Position numbers and translations under genes: made by a program | Notes under the pieces: model-generated | What the model was told of the DNA's origin: nothing | Seen by the model: the letters and a program-made list of their open reading frames with translations, nothing else | Databases searched by the model: none | From: Pelagibacteraceae bacterium AG-470-G21 | Lineage (GTDB): Bacteria > Pseudomonadota > Alphaproteobacteria > Pelagibacterales > Pelagibacteraceae | DNA: 43,903 nucleotides | Reading direction: 5' to 3' | NCBI GenBank assembly: GCA_003211555.1 | Contig: QCSH01000008.1 | Coordinates: 1 to 43,903, forward strand | Part shown: positions 30,793-39,440 of the stretch, piece by piece | Position numbering within the stretch: the first letter of the stretch is position 1 | Layout: each line of letters opens with the position of its first letter

Positions 30793-32823
30793 TCATACAT
30801 TCTGTAAATTTTTCAATTCGTTTATTTTTATATGACATCTGATAGCATTTCCATTCTCACCTATCTGCCAGGGAGGGACCTCTTTGTTACATATGTCTCC
30901 AAGTTTTCTTGGACATCTTCCCTGAAAAGAACAGCCTTTTTCTGGTGGTTTTTCCTCCACTATATCTTCTGCGACTAATTTAGGCTTTATGTCTGGGTCT
31001 GGTTCTAGAACTGCTCCCAACAATACTTCAGTATATGGATGGGATGGGTAGTTGTAAACATTTTGTGATGGGCCTATTTCACATAATCTTCCTTGGTAAA
31101 GAACTGCAACTCTATCACTTATAGCTCTAACAACTGCTAAATCATGAGATACAAAAATGTATGTTGTTCCTAAATCTTCTTTAAGCTTTTGGAGTAAATT
31201 TAATACTGCAGCCTGAACGGAGACATCCAATGCAGATGTAACTTCATCGCATAAAATTATATCTGGTTTTGCTGCAAACGCTCTTGCAACAGCAACTCGT
31301 TGTTTTTCCCCACCAGATAATTGTCTTGGATATCGTGACATGTAGAATTCACCTAATCTAACCTTTTTTAAAAGATCGATTATATTTTTCTTCAATTCAT
31401 TACCTGTCAAATTAAAATAAAGTTTAAGTGGTTGGGTTAAAATCTGCTCAACCGTATGATTGGGGTTTAAAGACTCATCTGGATTTTGAAATATTAATTG
31501 TATTGCTCTAAGATCATTTGGATCTCTCAGCTTCAAATCAGAAGATAAAATACGTTCATTAATAAATTTTATCTGACCATCTTTAGTTTTTAATAGCCCA
31601 GCAATTGATTTAAGTATTGTAGATTTACCACTACCCGACTCACCAACCAATGCAATAGTTTCTCCTTTATTAATATCTAAATTTATGTCTTTAACAGTTG
31701 GGTTTTCATCAGAAATTTTATTTAATAATTGATCAAAAAATTTTTGCTTAGCATAAGTGATCGAAACATCTTTTAAATTTAAAACATTATTATTTTTCTG
31801 AACAGTATCCTTTCTAGTAATAGTAGAGTGATGTAATTTATTTTCTTGTATTAGATCCTTATGATTAAAACATCTCACACTTGTATCTAAATTGTTCAAA
31901 TATTCTAATTCTGGAGAGTTATTCTTACATTTATCGCTAGCAAGATTGCATCTTTCATAAAAACTACAACCATCACTAATACTCCCAGGTTGAGGTTGGC
32001 TTCCAGGCATTGAATCAGGCAAACCTGTAAGGGATAGTTTTGGAATAGATTTTAATAAACCAAATGTATAAGGATGAATTGGTTCTTTTAATATTTTCCT
32101 TGCTGGTCCTTCTAAAACTATTTCCCCTGCGTACATTACAACTATTCTATCACTTACTTGGGCGATAGCTCCAAGGTCATGACTAACATAAATCATCGAC
32201 GTTCCAGTATCTTTTGCAATAAATCTTAAGAGTTCTAACACGTGGGCCTGGGTTGTTACATCAAGACCTGTTGTAGGTTCGTCTAATAAAAGCAAGTCTG
32301 GTTTCCCAGCTAAAGCCATTGCTACAGCAACTCTTTGTTGTTGGCCTCCAGATAGTTCGTGTGGATAACGAAATGCCATTGTCTCTGGTGATGGCAATCT
32401 AACTTTATTTAATAATTCAGAAATTTTATTATCTCTCTCATTTTTATTTAAATCAGTATGTAATTTAAGTGCTTCATCTATTTGATATCCAATTTTTAAA
32501 TTTGGCGTAAGTGCCTGACCTGCATTTTGAGGTATCATCGCAATCTTTCTGCCTCTAATTTTTTCCAACTGACGACTATTCATCTTTAACAAGTCTTCAG
32601 ATTTAAAAATACACTCTCCTTCAAGAGCAAATAGCCCTTGTTTTATATAGCCCATCATAGCTAAAGCTAAGGTGCTTTTACCTGAACCAGACTCCCCTAC
32701 AATACCAACAGTTTCTCCTTTTTTTATATTAGTGGTTACATTTCTAAGAATAGAAATTTGTTTACCTGTTTGGCTATTAAATCCAATCGATAAATTTTTT
32801 ACACTTTCTATTATTTCATTCAT
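30793..32823 (-). CDS. Fused oligopeptide/dipeptide ABC transporter ATPase (DppD-DppF)
   Basis: A 676-residue protein with two full ABC ATPase domains. First: GESGSGKSTLALAMMG Walker A, LSGGQQQRVAVAMAL signature, LLLDEPTTGLD Walker B. Second: GESGSGKSTILKSIAG, LSGGEKQRVAVARAF, IILCDEVTSALD. Each half ends in the cysteine-containing oligopeptide-transporter tail (CSFYERCNLASDKC... and CSFQGRCPRKLGDIC...), which in this family can hold an Fe-S cluster. The fusion corresponds to separate DppD and DppF elsewhere. It begins on the base after the dppC stop. It powers import of the ligand bound by the protein encoded at 34761. Confidence 0.93.
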   Translation of the reverse strand: MNEIIESVKNLSIGFNSQTGKQISILRNVTTNIKKGETVGIVGESGSGKSTLALAMMGYIKQGLFALEGECIFKSEDLLKMNSRQLEKIRGRKIAMIPQNAGQALTPNLKIGYQIDEALKLHTDLNKNERDNKISELLNKVRLPSPETMAFRYPHELSGGQQQRVAVAMALAGKPDLLLLDEPTTGLDVTTQAHVLELLRFIAKDTGTSMIYVSHDLGAIAQVSDRIVVMYAGEIVLEGPARKILKEPIHPYTFGLLKSIPKLSLTGLPDSMPGSQPQPGSISDGCSFYERCNLASDKCKNNSPELEYLNNLDTSVRCFNHKDLIQENKLHHSTITRKDTVQKNNNVLNLKDVSITYAKQKFFDQLLNKISDENPTVKDINLDINKGETIALVGESGSGKSTILKSIAGLLKTKDGQIKFINERILSSDLKLRDPNDLRAIQLIFQNPDESLNPNHTVEQILTQPLKLYFNLTGNELKKNIIDLLKKVRLGEFYMSRYPRQLSGGEKQRVAVARAFAAKPDIILCDEVTSALDVSVQAAVLNLLQKLKEDLGTTYIFVSHDLAVVRAISDRVAVLYQGRLCEIGPSQNVYNYPSHPYTEVLLGAVLEPDPDIKPKLVAEDIVEEKPPEKGCSFQGRCPRKLGDICNKEVPPWQIGENGNAIRCHIKINELKNLQNV

Positions 32824-33717
32824 TTATACAGGTGCTTTAGTTGATCGATCAATTCCTAATGCCTTTGCAAATGCATCAGCAGTTAAATTGATGCCAATAA
32901 TTAAAGAGCTTAATCCTACAATTGGAGCTATTACTGACCAATATGCAAATGACATTAGTCCTCTCGCATTCGATATCATCAAACCCCAGTCTGGCGTTGG
33001 AGGGCTAACACCAAAACCCAAAAAAGATAATGAACTAAAACCTAATAACATCCATGACCATCTCATTGCCCCTTCAACTAATATTGCATCTCTAACATTT
33101 GGGATAATTTCATTCCATATAATAGACATATTACTATGACCTCTAGCTCTAGCTGAAACTATAAAATCTTTAGCAATAACATCATGTGTGGCTGCTCTTG
33201 CGACTCTAACAATTCCTTTACCATAAAAAAAACCTAGAGCAGGTATTAATACTTGGGTAGATGTTCCTAAAAGAGAAACAATTAACAACATTGCAAGTAT
33301 CCATGGAATTGATAGGAATGCATCTACAACTCTCATAACTACATCGTCAATTTTTCCTCCAACTAATCCACAAAAGATACCTAATAGACCTCCCCATAAA
33401 AGAGCAATTAGCGAACCAAAGAAAGTAACAGTAAGTGCAGTTCTGCCACCTAGTATGGTTCTTGTAAAAACATCTCTCCCCAAGCTATCTGTCCCAAACC
33501 AGTGTTCAGCTGAAGGTGCAAGCAGCATTGTATTTGGACTAATCGCTTTGTAATCATAAGGTGCAATATATGGACTCATTAATGCTAATAATATATGAAA
33601 TATAAGAATTGAAAGTCCAATAAAACCTGAAGGCTTTAAAGCCATAGTTTTTAAAATTTCTAAAACTTTTTCAAAGTTATTTTTTTGTTTATTATTTGTT
33701 GCTAAATCACTTTGCAT
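32824..33717 (-). CDS. ABC transporter permease, DppC type
   Basis: A 297-residue permease with a cytoplasmic N-terminus, a first span (FIGLSILIFHILLALMSPYIAP) and five more in the C-terminal half. HWFGTDSLGRDVFTRTILGGRTAL is the DppC/OppC signature, and SARARGHSNMSIIWNEIIPN is the EAA loop that contacts the ATPase. It is one base downstream of dppB. Substrate identity is not encoded here. Confidence 0.92.
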   Translation of the reverse strand: MQSDLATNNKQKNNFEKVLEILKTMALKPSGFIGLSILIFHILLALMSPYIAPYDYKAISPNTMLLAPSAEHWFGTDSLGRDVFTRTILGGRTALTVTFFGSLIALLWGGLLGIFCGLVGGKIDDVVMRVVDAFLSIPWILAMLLIVSLLGTSTQVLIPALGFFYGKGIVRVARAATHDVIAKDFIVSARARGHSNMSIIWNEIIPNVRDAILVEGAMRWSWMLLGFSSLSFLGFGVSPPTPDWGLMISNARGLMSFAYWSVIAPIVGLSSLIIGINLTADAFAKALGIDRSTKAPV

Positions 33718-33718
33718 A

Positions 33719-34675
33719 TTATTTTTTTATTTGTAAACTTTTTAGTCTTGGGTTGAGCATTAATGTCATTAAATCTGCAATTAAATTGATGCCAACATAG
33801 ATTGACGCAAGTATTATTGCTAACGCTTGAACAACTGGTAAATCTCTATTAGAAATAGATTCTATTACCAATCTTCCTAGTCCAGGGTAATTAAAAACAA
33901 CCTCAGTCACTACTACACCACCTAATAACCATGCTATAGTTAACGCCACAACATTTATTGCTGGTAATAATGCATTTGGTAAAACATGTCTGAAAACCAT
34001 TTTCCAATAAGGGACACCTTTTAAAATCGCCATTTGCACATAATCACTTGCCATTACTTGAATGACGCTTGAACGAACCATTCTTGCCATGTGTGCTGTC
34101 ATTATCATTGATATAGCAACAACAGGGAGAATAATGTTTGAAAGTAATTCATAAAATGTTGCATCAGATGGAATAATCACAATTCCAGGCAACCATCCAA
34201 GCCAAATAGCAACGATTAAAATCAACAATGTAGCACTAATAAATTCTGGAATAGTCATTGAAAATATTGTTATTGTTGAAATTATAATATCTGGAAGCTT
34301 ATCTCTCCAAAGAGCAGTGATAATCCCCAATACTATGGCTAGTGGAATTCCAATAAGTATTGAAACAGAGGCTAAAACTAGTGAATTTTTTACTCTAGGT
34401 CCAAGTACCTCATTTATAGGCATTTCTCCACTAAGAGAATATCCAAAATCACCTCTGACAACATTAGCAGCCCAATCTAAATACCTTTGATATGATGGAA
34501 TATCTAATCCAAGTCTTTTTATACATGCATCAAGAGCAGGGCCATATGCTTCTCTCTCTAAATAAGTAGTACAAGCGTCGCCTGGTAAAACTTCAACACC
34601 AACAAACGTAATTAATGAAACTATAAATAATGTGATAAGTCCTAGTCCAATTCTCTTTAAAATTAATAAAAGCAT
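33719..34675 (-). CDS. ABC transporter permease, DppB type
   Basis: A 318-residue permease with six predicted spans. LLLILKRIGLGLITLFIVSLITF is the first; GDFGYSLSGEMPINEVLGPRV is the DppB periplasmic signature; YVQMAILKGVPYWKMVFRHVLPNAL is the EAA loop. A YLEREAYGPALDACIKRLGLD insert takes the place of the usual periplasmic helix. It is separated from the binding protein gene by 85 bases holding a strong hairpin, which should lower its expression relative to the binding protein. Confidence 0.92.
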   Translation of the reverse strand: MLLLILKRIGLGLITLFIVSLITFVGVEVLPGDACTTYLEREAYGPALDACIKRLGLDIPSYQRYLDWAANVVRGDFGYSLSGEMPINEVLGPRVKNSLVLASVSILIGIPLAIVLGIITALWRDKLPDIIISTITIFSMTIPEFISATLLILIVAIWLGWLPGIVIIPSDATFYELLSNIILPVVAISMIMTAHMARMVRSSVIQVMASDYVQMAILKGVPYWKMVFRHVLPNALLPAINVVALTIAWLLGGVVVTEVVFNYPGLGRLVIESISNRDLPVVQALAIILASIYVGINLIADLMTLMLNPRLKSLQIKK

Positions 34676-34720
34676 AAGATTAACTAAAACTTTTTAACAA
34701 AAATCAATTAAATAGAAATA

Positions 34721-34752
34721 AAATAAAGGCCGCTTGTATGCGGCCTTTATTT
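34721..34752 (-). terminator. Intercistronic hairpin after the binding-protein gene
   Basis: A perfect 13-bp stem AAATAAAGGCCGC / GCGGCCTTTATTT with a 6-base loop. On the minus strand (the coding direction) it begins eight bases after the binding protein stop and runs into TTTATTTTATTTC, so it can act as a partial terminator or as 3' protection for the upstream message. DppB begins 45 bases further on with no clear promoter of its own. Confidence 0.8.
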
Positions 34753-34760
34753 AAATACTT

Positions 34761-36248
34761 TTAGTCAACTTTGACTTTGTGCCATTGTATAGAAAAGTGG
34801 TCTACAGCATCAAGATTTTTAACTTTTGATGATGTTACAACAAGTCTTGATACATGATATGGGATCATAGTTCCACTTTGTTCCCATAAAGTCATTTGAG
34901 CATTTTGATAAGCTTTCTTTCGTTTATTGAAATCTAACTCACTTCTAGCATCAGCTAAATTTTTATCAAAGTCAGAATTTTTGAAATAAGATTCATTCCA
35001 TTTTGCTCCACTGTGATATGCTTCATGCAAGATTGTATCTGCAGGTCTTTGATTCCAACGTGTCATTGAAACTGGTTTTTTCATCCAGACTTCATTCCAA
35101 TAACCTTTTGATGGAACCATTTCAATGTTAACTTTTATTCCTGCTTTAGCAACTTGTTGTTGAACTACTTCTGCAATTGTAGGCCAAGTTGGTTCTAATG
35201 TTGCAGGGTAAACTGTTAGTTCAACTCCGTTTGGATATCCCGCTTCTCTTAGTAGATTTTTTGCTTTACTAATATTTTGAGGACAATCCATATTTAAACG
35301 GTATTGATCTGATGGCATAACAGGAGTATCACAAGATACAGTGGCTGCACCACCCATTACTAAATCAACTAGTTCTTGTCTATCAACTGCTAACCTTACT
35401 GCTTTTCTTACTTTAGGATTATCAAACGGAGCAGTATCGGTTCTCATAACCATTCCTCTCCAGTTTCCTGTAGGAATTACAGTTGTTTTAAATTTAGAGT
35501 TACTATCAAAAATCTTCTTTTGATTGAAAGGAACATATCTGTTCATGTCAATCTGGCCAGTTAAAAGAGCTTGAATTCTAGCTTGGGCGTCTGGAATTGC
35601 AATTACATGTACTTCTGCTACTCCCGGTGCGCCTTCCCAATATTCTGGGTTAGCTTTAAGAATTGTCGTCCCCTCTGGGTCAAACTTATCAACCATGAAC
35701 GGTCCTGTTCCTACTCCAGTTTGACCTATAGTATCACCTGATCCTTCAGGTATCATTCTTAATCTGTAATCAGTTAATAATAATGGAAAATCTGCAAATG
35801 AAGTAGATAACTTCATTTTAACTGTATGTTGATTAACCACCTCAATATCTTCTACAACATTTAAACTTTTTCTTACCGGAGATCCAATATCTGGATCTTT
35901 TGCTCTCATTAAAGAATATTTTACATCAGGAGCATCAAATGCTGATCCATCATGGAAGTATATTCCTTTTCTTAAATTAAATGTCCACTCAGTTGCATCA
36001 GAATTTGCACTCCAATCAGTTGATAATGAAGGTGATGGAACACCATTCATATCAGGTCTAACTAATCGATTTTGTGTTTTGATGACAACTTGAAATAAAC
36101 GCCCTTTAGTTATGGCATCTAAGTTAGTATCTTTTCCAAACCCAAGATCATGTGACACTTTAAATACTCCACTTGATGCATTGGCAATAGAAAAAGATAA
36201 AATCAGAGACATAAATGTCGCTGAAAAAACTTTAAGTATGTATTTCAT
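34761..36248 (-). CDS. Family 5 extracellular solute-binding protein
   Basis: A 495-residue periplasmic protein with a signal peptide (MKYILKVFSATFMSLILSFSIANA). It has the family 5 (peptide/nickel/opine) landmarks: TEWTFNLRKGIYFHDGSAFDAPDVKYSL, a GTGPFMVDKFDPEGTTILKAN segment and, in the second lobe, AVRLAVDRQELVDLV and AKNLLREAGYPNG. The ligand is unknown; proteins of this family also bind non-peptide compounds such as opines, glutathione and amino-sugar conjugates. A GAGGGAA Shine-Dalgarno precedes the ATG. It is the first gene of the transport operon and is divergent from the GcvT-like gene, which hints that the imported compound may be a substrate of that cluster. Confidence 0.9.
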   Translation of the reverse strand: MKYILKVFSATFMSLILSFSIANASSGVFKVSHDLGFGKDTNLDAITKGRLFQVVIKTQNRLVRPDMNGVPSPSLSTDWSANSDATEWTFNLRKGIYFHDGSAFDAPDVKYSLMRAKDPDIGSPVRKSLNVVEDIEVVNQHTVKMKLSTSFADFPLLLTDYRLRMIPEGSGDTIGQTGVGTGPFMVDKFDPEGTTILKANPEYWEGAPGVAEVHVIAIPDAQARIQALLTGQIDMNRYVPFNQKKIFDSNSKFKTTVIPTGNWRGMVMRTDTAPFDNPKVRKAVRLAVDRQELVDLVMGGAATVSCDTPVMPSDQYRLNMDCPQNISKAKNLLREAGYPNGVELTVYPATLEPTWPTIAEVVQQQVAKAGIKVNIEMVPSKGYWNEVWMKKPVSMTRWNQRPADTILHEAYHSGAKWNESYFKNSDFDKNLADARSELDFNKRKKAYQNAQMTLWEQSGTMIPYHVSRLVVTSSKVKNLDAVDHFSIQWHKVKVD

Positions 36249-36388
36249 AAGTTCCCTCTTTTTCTTAAGTTGTTTAAATAATTAAAAAGATAACAATTCC
36301 AGAACTAGATAACAACATGCAAAATGTAGTGATTCATCTACTAATTGAATAGATATTTTAATTAATATACACTTTTTTATATATATAA
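36249..36388. promoter_or_regulatory. Divergent control region between the transporter and the GcvT-like cluster
   Basis: A 140-base gap between two divergent genes. The right side is a run of TATATA-like sequence (36371-36386) just before the plus-strand ATG; the left side holds the Shine-Dalgarno of the binding protein. A weak dyad GTAG...CTAC (36326-36341) lies near the middle. No defined operator or riboswitch is visible. It is the second-longest run without a gene inside the window proper and would coordinate the two operons if they are one system. Confidence 0.45.
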
Positions 36389-37615
36389 ATGCAAAACGAT
36401 TTAAACAAAGTCAGATTTTCGGTCAAACCTTTAAAAGTAAATAACAACAAAGTTGTTGAGCTTGCTAGAACTGTTGGGATACATCCATTAGCTTACCAAG
36501 AACTTCCTTATGATCCTGAGTATTCTTTTTATGCAGGAAGATTAAATCCTGAAGTATTATCAAATGCTTCTGCAGATGAAATGTACTGGAAAGTTCGGCA
36601 AGAAGTTATATTTCGTCATACTGGAGAACATCCTTATGAAATTTCAGGTCCAGATGCTGAAAAACTTTTACAAAAGATATTCACTCGAGACATTTCTAAA
36701 GTAAAAGTAGGAAGATGCTCTTATCAATTTGCTTGTTATAGTGATGGAGGGATGATTACAGATGGAGTTTTACTCAGACTCGAAGAAAACAAATTTTGGT
36801 TTGCACAAGCAGATGGTGATCTATTTTCGTGGTACAAGGCTCATTCTGATAATCTTAGAGTGAAAATATCCGATCCAGATGTTTGGGTTAGTCAAGTTCA
36901 AGGTCCAAATTCTATGAAGCTTCTAAAAATATTAACAAAAGAAACTTATCCTGAAAAATGGAAATATTTTGACTGGAAAGAAGTAACAATATTAAATGAA
37001 GAAGTAATTATAAGTAGATCTGGTTTTAGCAATGAACTTGGATGGGAAATTTATTTTAGAAAAAGTAATAATACTGAAAAAATTGGTGATTATATATTTG
37101 AGGAAGGAAAAAAAATGGGGATGATACTTACGGGTACGCCTGGTTTTAGATGTAAAAGAATTGAATCAGGATTGTTGTCAGCTGGTCAAGATTTTACATA
37201 TCACACAAATCCTTACGATGTAGGTTTAGGAAAATATGTTGATTTAAAAAAAAATTATTTTATTGGAAAATCAGCTTTAGAAACGGCCGATAAAGACAAA
37301 AGGTGCTGGGGAATAAGAGTAGAAAATGGAACGGCTTTAAAAGGATCTTATATAAAATTAAATAGTGAAATAATAGGTAAGGTTACTTCAAGTACCTGGT
37401 CTCCTTTTCAAAAATGTGGTGTTGGTATAGTTTTATTGAATAACACAAAACATAAGCCAGGAATAATTGTAGATGTTGATTGCAATGACAACAAGACTCA
37501 TAAAAGTGAAATATGTACGCTACCAATGTATGATTTTAAAAACGAAATTGTACGAGGTCTAAAAACTGATATTCCAAAAGGTCCTTCCCCGTGGTCAGGA
37601 ATAAAAAAAAAATAG
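36389..37615 (+). CDS. GcvT/DmdA-like folate-dependent demethylase or aminomethyltransferase
   Basis: A 408-residue member of the GcvT superfamily. Landmarks are FRHTGEHPYEISGPDAEKLLQKIFTRDISKVKVGRCSY (split here from the family's 'l.D.s....i.GpDa..fLq' block), GGMITDGVLLRL, VSQVQGPNSMKLL, SRSGFSNELGWEIYF and FRCKRIESGLLSAGQDF. These proteins transfer a methyl or methylene group to tetrahydrofolate. The long N-terminal arm (about 50 residues) and the phrase YDPEYSFYAGRLNP do not belong to glycine-cleavage GcvT, so a specialised demethylase is likely. It opens a seven-gene same-strand run and is divergent from a solute-binding protein gene. Substrate unknown. Confidence 0.75.
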   Translation: MQNDLNKVRFSVKPLKVNNNKVVELARTVGIHPLAYQELPYDPEYSFYAGRLNPEVLSNASADEMYWKVRQEVIFRHTGEHPYEISGPDAEKLLQKIFTRDISKVKVGRCSYQFACYSDGGMITDGVLLRLEENKFWFAQADGDLFSWYKAHSDNLRVKISDPDVWVSQVQGPNSMKLLKILTKETYPEKWKYFDWKEVTILNEEVIISRSGFSNELGWEIYFRKSNNTEKIGDYIFEEGKKMGMILTGTPGFRCKRIESGLLSAGQDFTYHTNPYDVGLGKYVDLKKNYFIGKSALETADKDKRCWGIRVENGTALKGSYIKLNSEIIGKVTSSTWSPFQKCGVGIVLLNNTKHKPGIIVDVDCNDNKTHKSEICTLPMYDFKNEIVRGLKTDIPKGPSPWSGIKKK

Positions 37616-38286
37616 TAGTAGTAGGTGGTGGTGGATTTACACATAAGTCTGACAAAGATTTAGACGATTTTGTATTAAATCAGGTTAATAAATCAGACAT
37701 AGAAATTGGTTTTTTACCCACAGCTAGTGATGATGATATTGAAAAAACTGATCTTTTTTACCAAAGATTTCAATCTAAGAATTTAAAATTATCTCATTTT
37801 AATCTTTGTTCAGGTGTAAATGGATTTGATGAATGGATATTAAAAAAAGATTTAATTTATATTGGCGGTGGCAACACATTCAAAATGATAGAGTTGTGGA
37901 AAAGATATAATCTTGTTGAAATATTTAAAAAAGCATACGAAAAAGGAATAATTTTAGGTGGCGTAAGTGCAGGTGGAGCTTGTTGGTTTGATTGGATACT
38001 GTCAGACTCTTTGAACAAAAGTTTAAGTCCCCTAAGAGGTATAAGTTTATTATCGGGTAGTTGTACCCCACATGCTTCGGATAATAATAGACTTGAGCAA
38101 TTTGTTATTGATATTAAAAATGAAAATTTACCTGAAGGATTAGCTATAGATGATGGTGTAGCTGTGCTTTTTATTGACGGAATACCTTCTGAGGTTTATT
38201 CTTCAAGAATTAATCATGATGCTTATTATGTAAACAAACATGATAAGTTTAGCTTAAAAACGCATATAAAAAATTTAAATGGATAA
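37591..38286 (+). CDS. Peptidase E (S51)-like protein
   Basis: A 231-residue S51-type protein: YIGGGNTFKMIELW, then GGVSAGGACWFDW with probable nucleophile Ser126, and a conserved SGSCTPHASDNNR with His161. Peptidase E cleaves Asp-X dipeptides; cyanophycinase is a relative. The only sensible start is GTG 37591, inside the end of the GcvT-like gene (25-base overlap), with AAAGG upstream. It ends inside the next gene's start (8-base overlap). Its position inside a catabolic run suggests that it may hydrolyse an amide or peptide-like precursor of the pathway substrate; this is inference. Confidence 0.75.
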   Translation: MVRNKKKIVVVGGGGFTHKSDKDLDDFVLNQVNKSDIEIGFLPTASDDDIEKTDLFYQRFQSKNLKLSHFNLCSGVNGFDEWILKKDLIYIGGGNTFKMIELWKRYNLVEIFKKAYEKGIILGGVSAGGACWFDWILSDSLNKSLSPLRGISLLSGSCTPHASDNNRLEQFVIDIKNENLPEGLAIDDGVAVLFIDGIPSEVYSSRINHDAYYVNKHDKFSLKTHIKNLNG

Positions 38287-39439
38287 AATTACAGCAAGTA
38301 AAAAAATTTTTAGCATTGAGGATGCCAAGAAGCTATCAAGAAAAAGACTGCCTAAATTAGTCTACGATTTTATAGATGGTGCATCTGGTGATGAAAAATT
38401 ATCTGAAATAAACAGTAATGCTCTAGATCAAATACGATTAGAACCTAGAGTTTTAAGAAATGTTGAAGAAAGAAAATTAAAAAAAAGTATTCTAGGATTT
38501 GATTATGATTATCCTTTTGGATTTGCTCCCATGGGAATGACAAATCTCTCATGGCCAGGTGCTGACTCTATGTTAGCAAAAGAAAGTGCAAGAAATAATA
38601 TACCAACATGTGTATCAATGGCGTCGACGACTACTCTAGAAAAAATGTATGAACTTTCAGAAGGTCATTCATGGTTACAGCTTTATATTTTTCAAGACGA
38701 AAGTTTTGTAATGGAGCTACTTGAAAGAGCTGAAAAAACTGGTTATGAGGTTGCTATTCTTACTGTCGATGTTCCAGTTTTATCAAGAAGAACAAGAGAT
38801 GATAAGAATGGTTTTTCATATCCTTTTAAAATTGGGCCTAAACAATTTTTTGATTTTGCAACCCACCCTCTTTGGTCAATTTCAACATTACTGAAAGGAA
38901 TACCAAAACCAATGAACTATGTAACATCAAAAAGTGGAAGTGGTATTTTTAAGAGAAAAGAAAGTAGAGGCAAAACAGATTGGGAAACTTTAAAAAGAGT
39001 TAGAAATAAATGGAAGGGTAAGTTAATCATTAAAGGAGTAATGTCTTCGGATGATGCTGTTAAAATTAAAGAAATGGGTGCTGATGCAATTCAAGTTTCA
39101 AATCACGGAGGTAGACAGCTAGATAGTGCATCTGCAGCAATAAATATTTTACCATTTATTAGAGAAGCTGTAGGAAATAGTTTTCCTATTATATTTGATA
39201 GTGGAATAAGAAGTGGAAGTGATATTGTGAGATCATTAGCCTTGGGTGCAGATTTTTCAATGATTGGAAGACCTGTTATGTATGCAATGGGTGCTGATGG
39301 TGCAAATGGATTGAGAAGAATAGTTGATATAATTAAAGAAGAAACCAGTACAACGCTAGGATTGGTTGGATTAAACGATATTAATGAAGTTTCTTCTGAT
39401 ATAATTGAGCAGAAACTTTTTATGAATACAACTTATTAA
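38279..39439 (+). CDS. FMN-dependent alpha-hydroxy-acid dehydrogenase (lactate/mandelate/glycolate type)
   Basis: A 386-residue flavin enzyme of the LldD/glycolate oxidase family. LPKLVYDFIDGASGDE, FGFAPMGMTNLSWPGAD, LQLYIFQDESF and LTVDVPVLSRRTRDDKNGF are in order; the active-site VSNHGGRQLD supplies the catalytic His and the Arg that holds the carboxylate; FDSGIRSGSDIVRSLALGA binds the FMN phosphate. The enzyme oxidises an L-2-hydroxy acid to a 2-oxo acid. Immediately downstream, one base away, is a ThDP enzyme of the type that acts on 2-oxo acids. Whether the substrate is lactate, glycolate, mandelate or a methylated hydroxy acid cannot be read from the sequence. Confidence 0.9.
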   Translation: MDKITASKKIFSIEDAKKLSRKRLPKLVYDFIDGASGDEKLSEINSNALDQIRLEPRVLRNVEERKLKKSILGFDYDYPFGFAPMGMTNLSWPGADSMLAKESARNNIPTCVSMASTTTLEKMYELSEGHSWLQLYIFQDESFVMELLERAEKTGYEVAILTVDVPVLSRRTRDDKNGFSYPFKIGPKQFFDFATHPLWSISTLLKGIPKPMNYVTSKSGSGIFKRKESRGKTDWETLKRVRNKWKGKLIIKGVMSSDDAVKIKEMGADAIQVSNHGGRQLDSASAAINILPFIREAVGNSFPIIFDSGIRSGSDIVRSLALGADFSMIGRPVMYAMGADGANGLRRIVDIIKEETSTTLGLVGLNDINEVSSDIIEQKLFMNTTY

Positions 39440-39440
39440 A

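Noticed and set aside
36317-36352. An 11-codon frame beginning MQN upstream of the GcvT-like gene
   Set aside because: No ribosome site and no coupling to the next gene; the shared MQN start with the downstream gene is probably chance.
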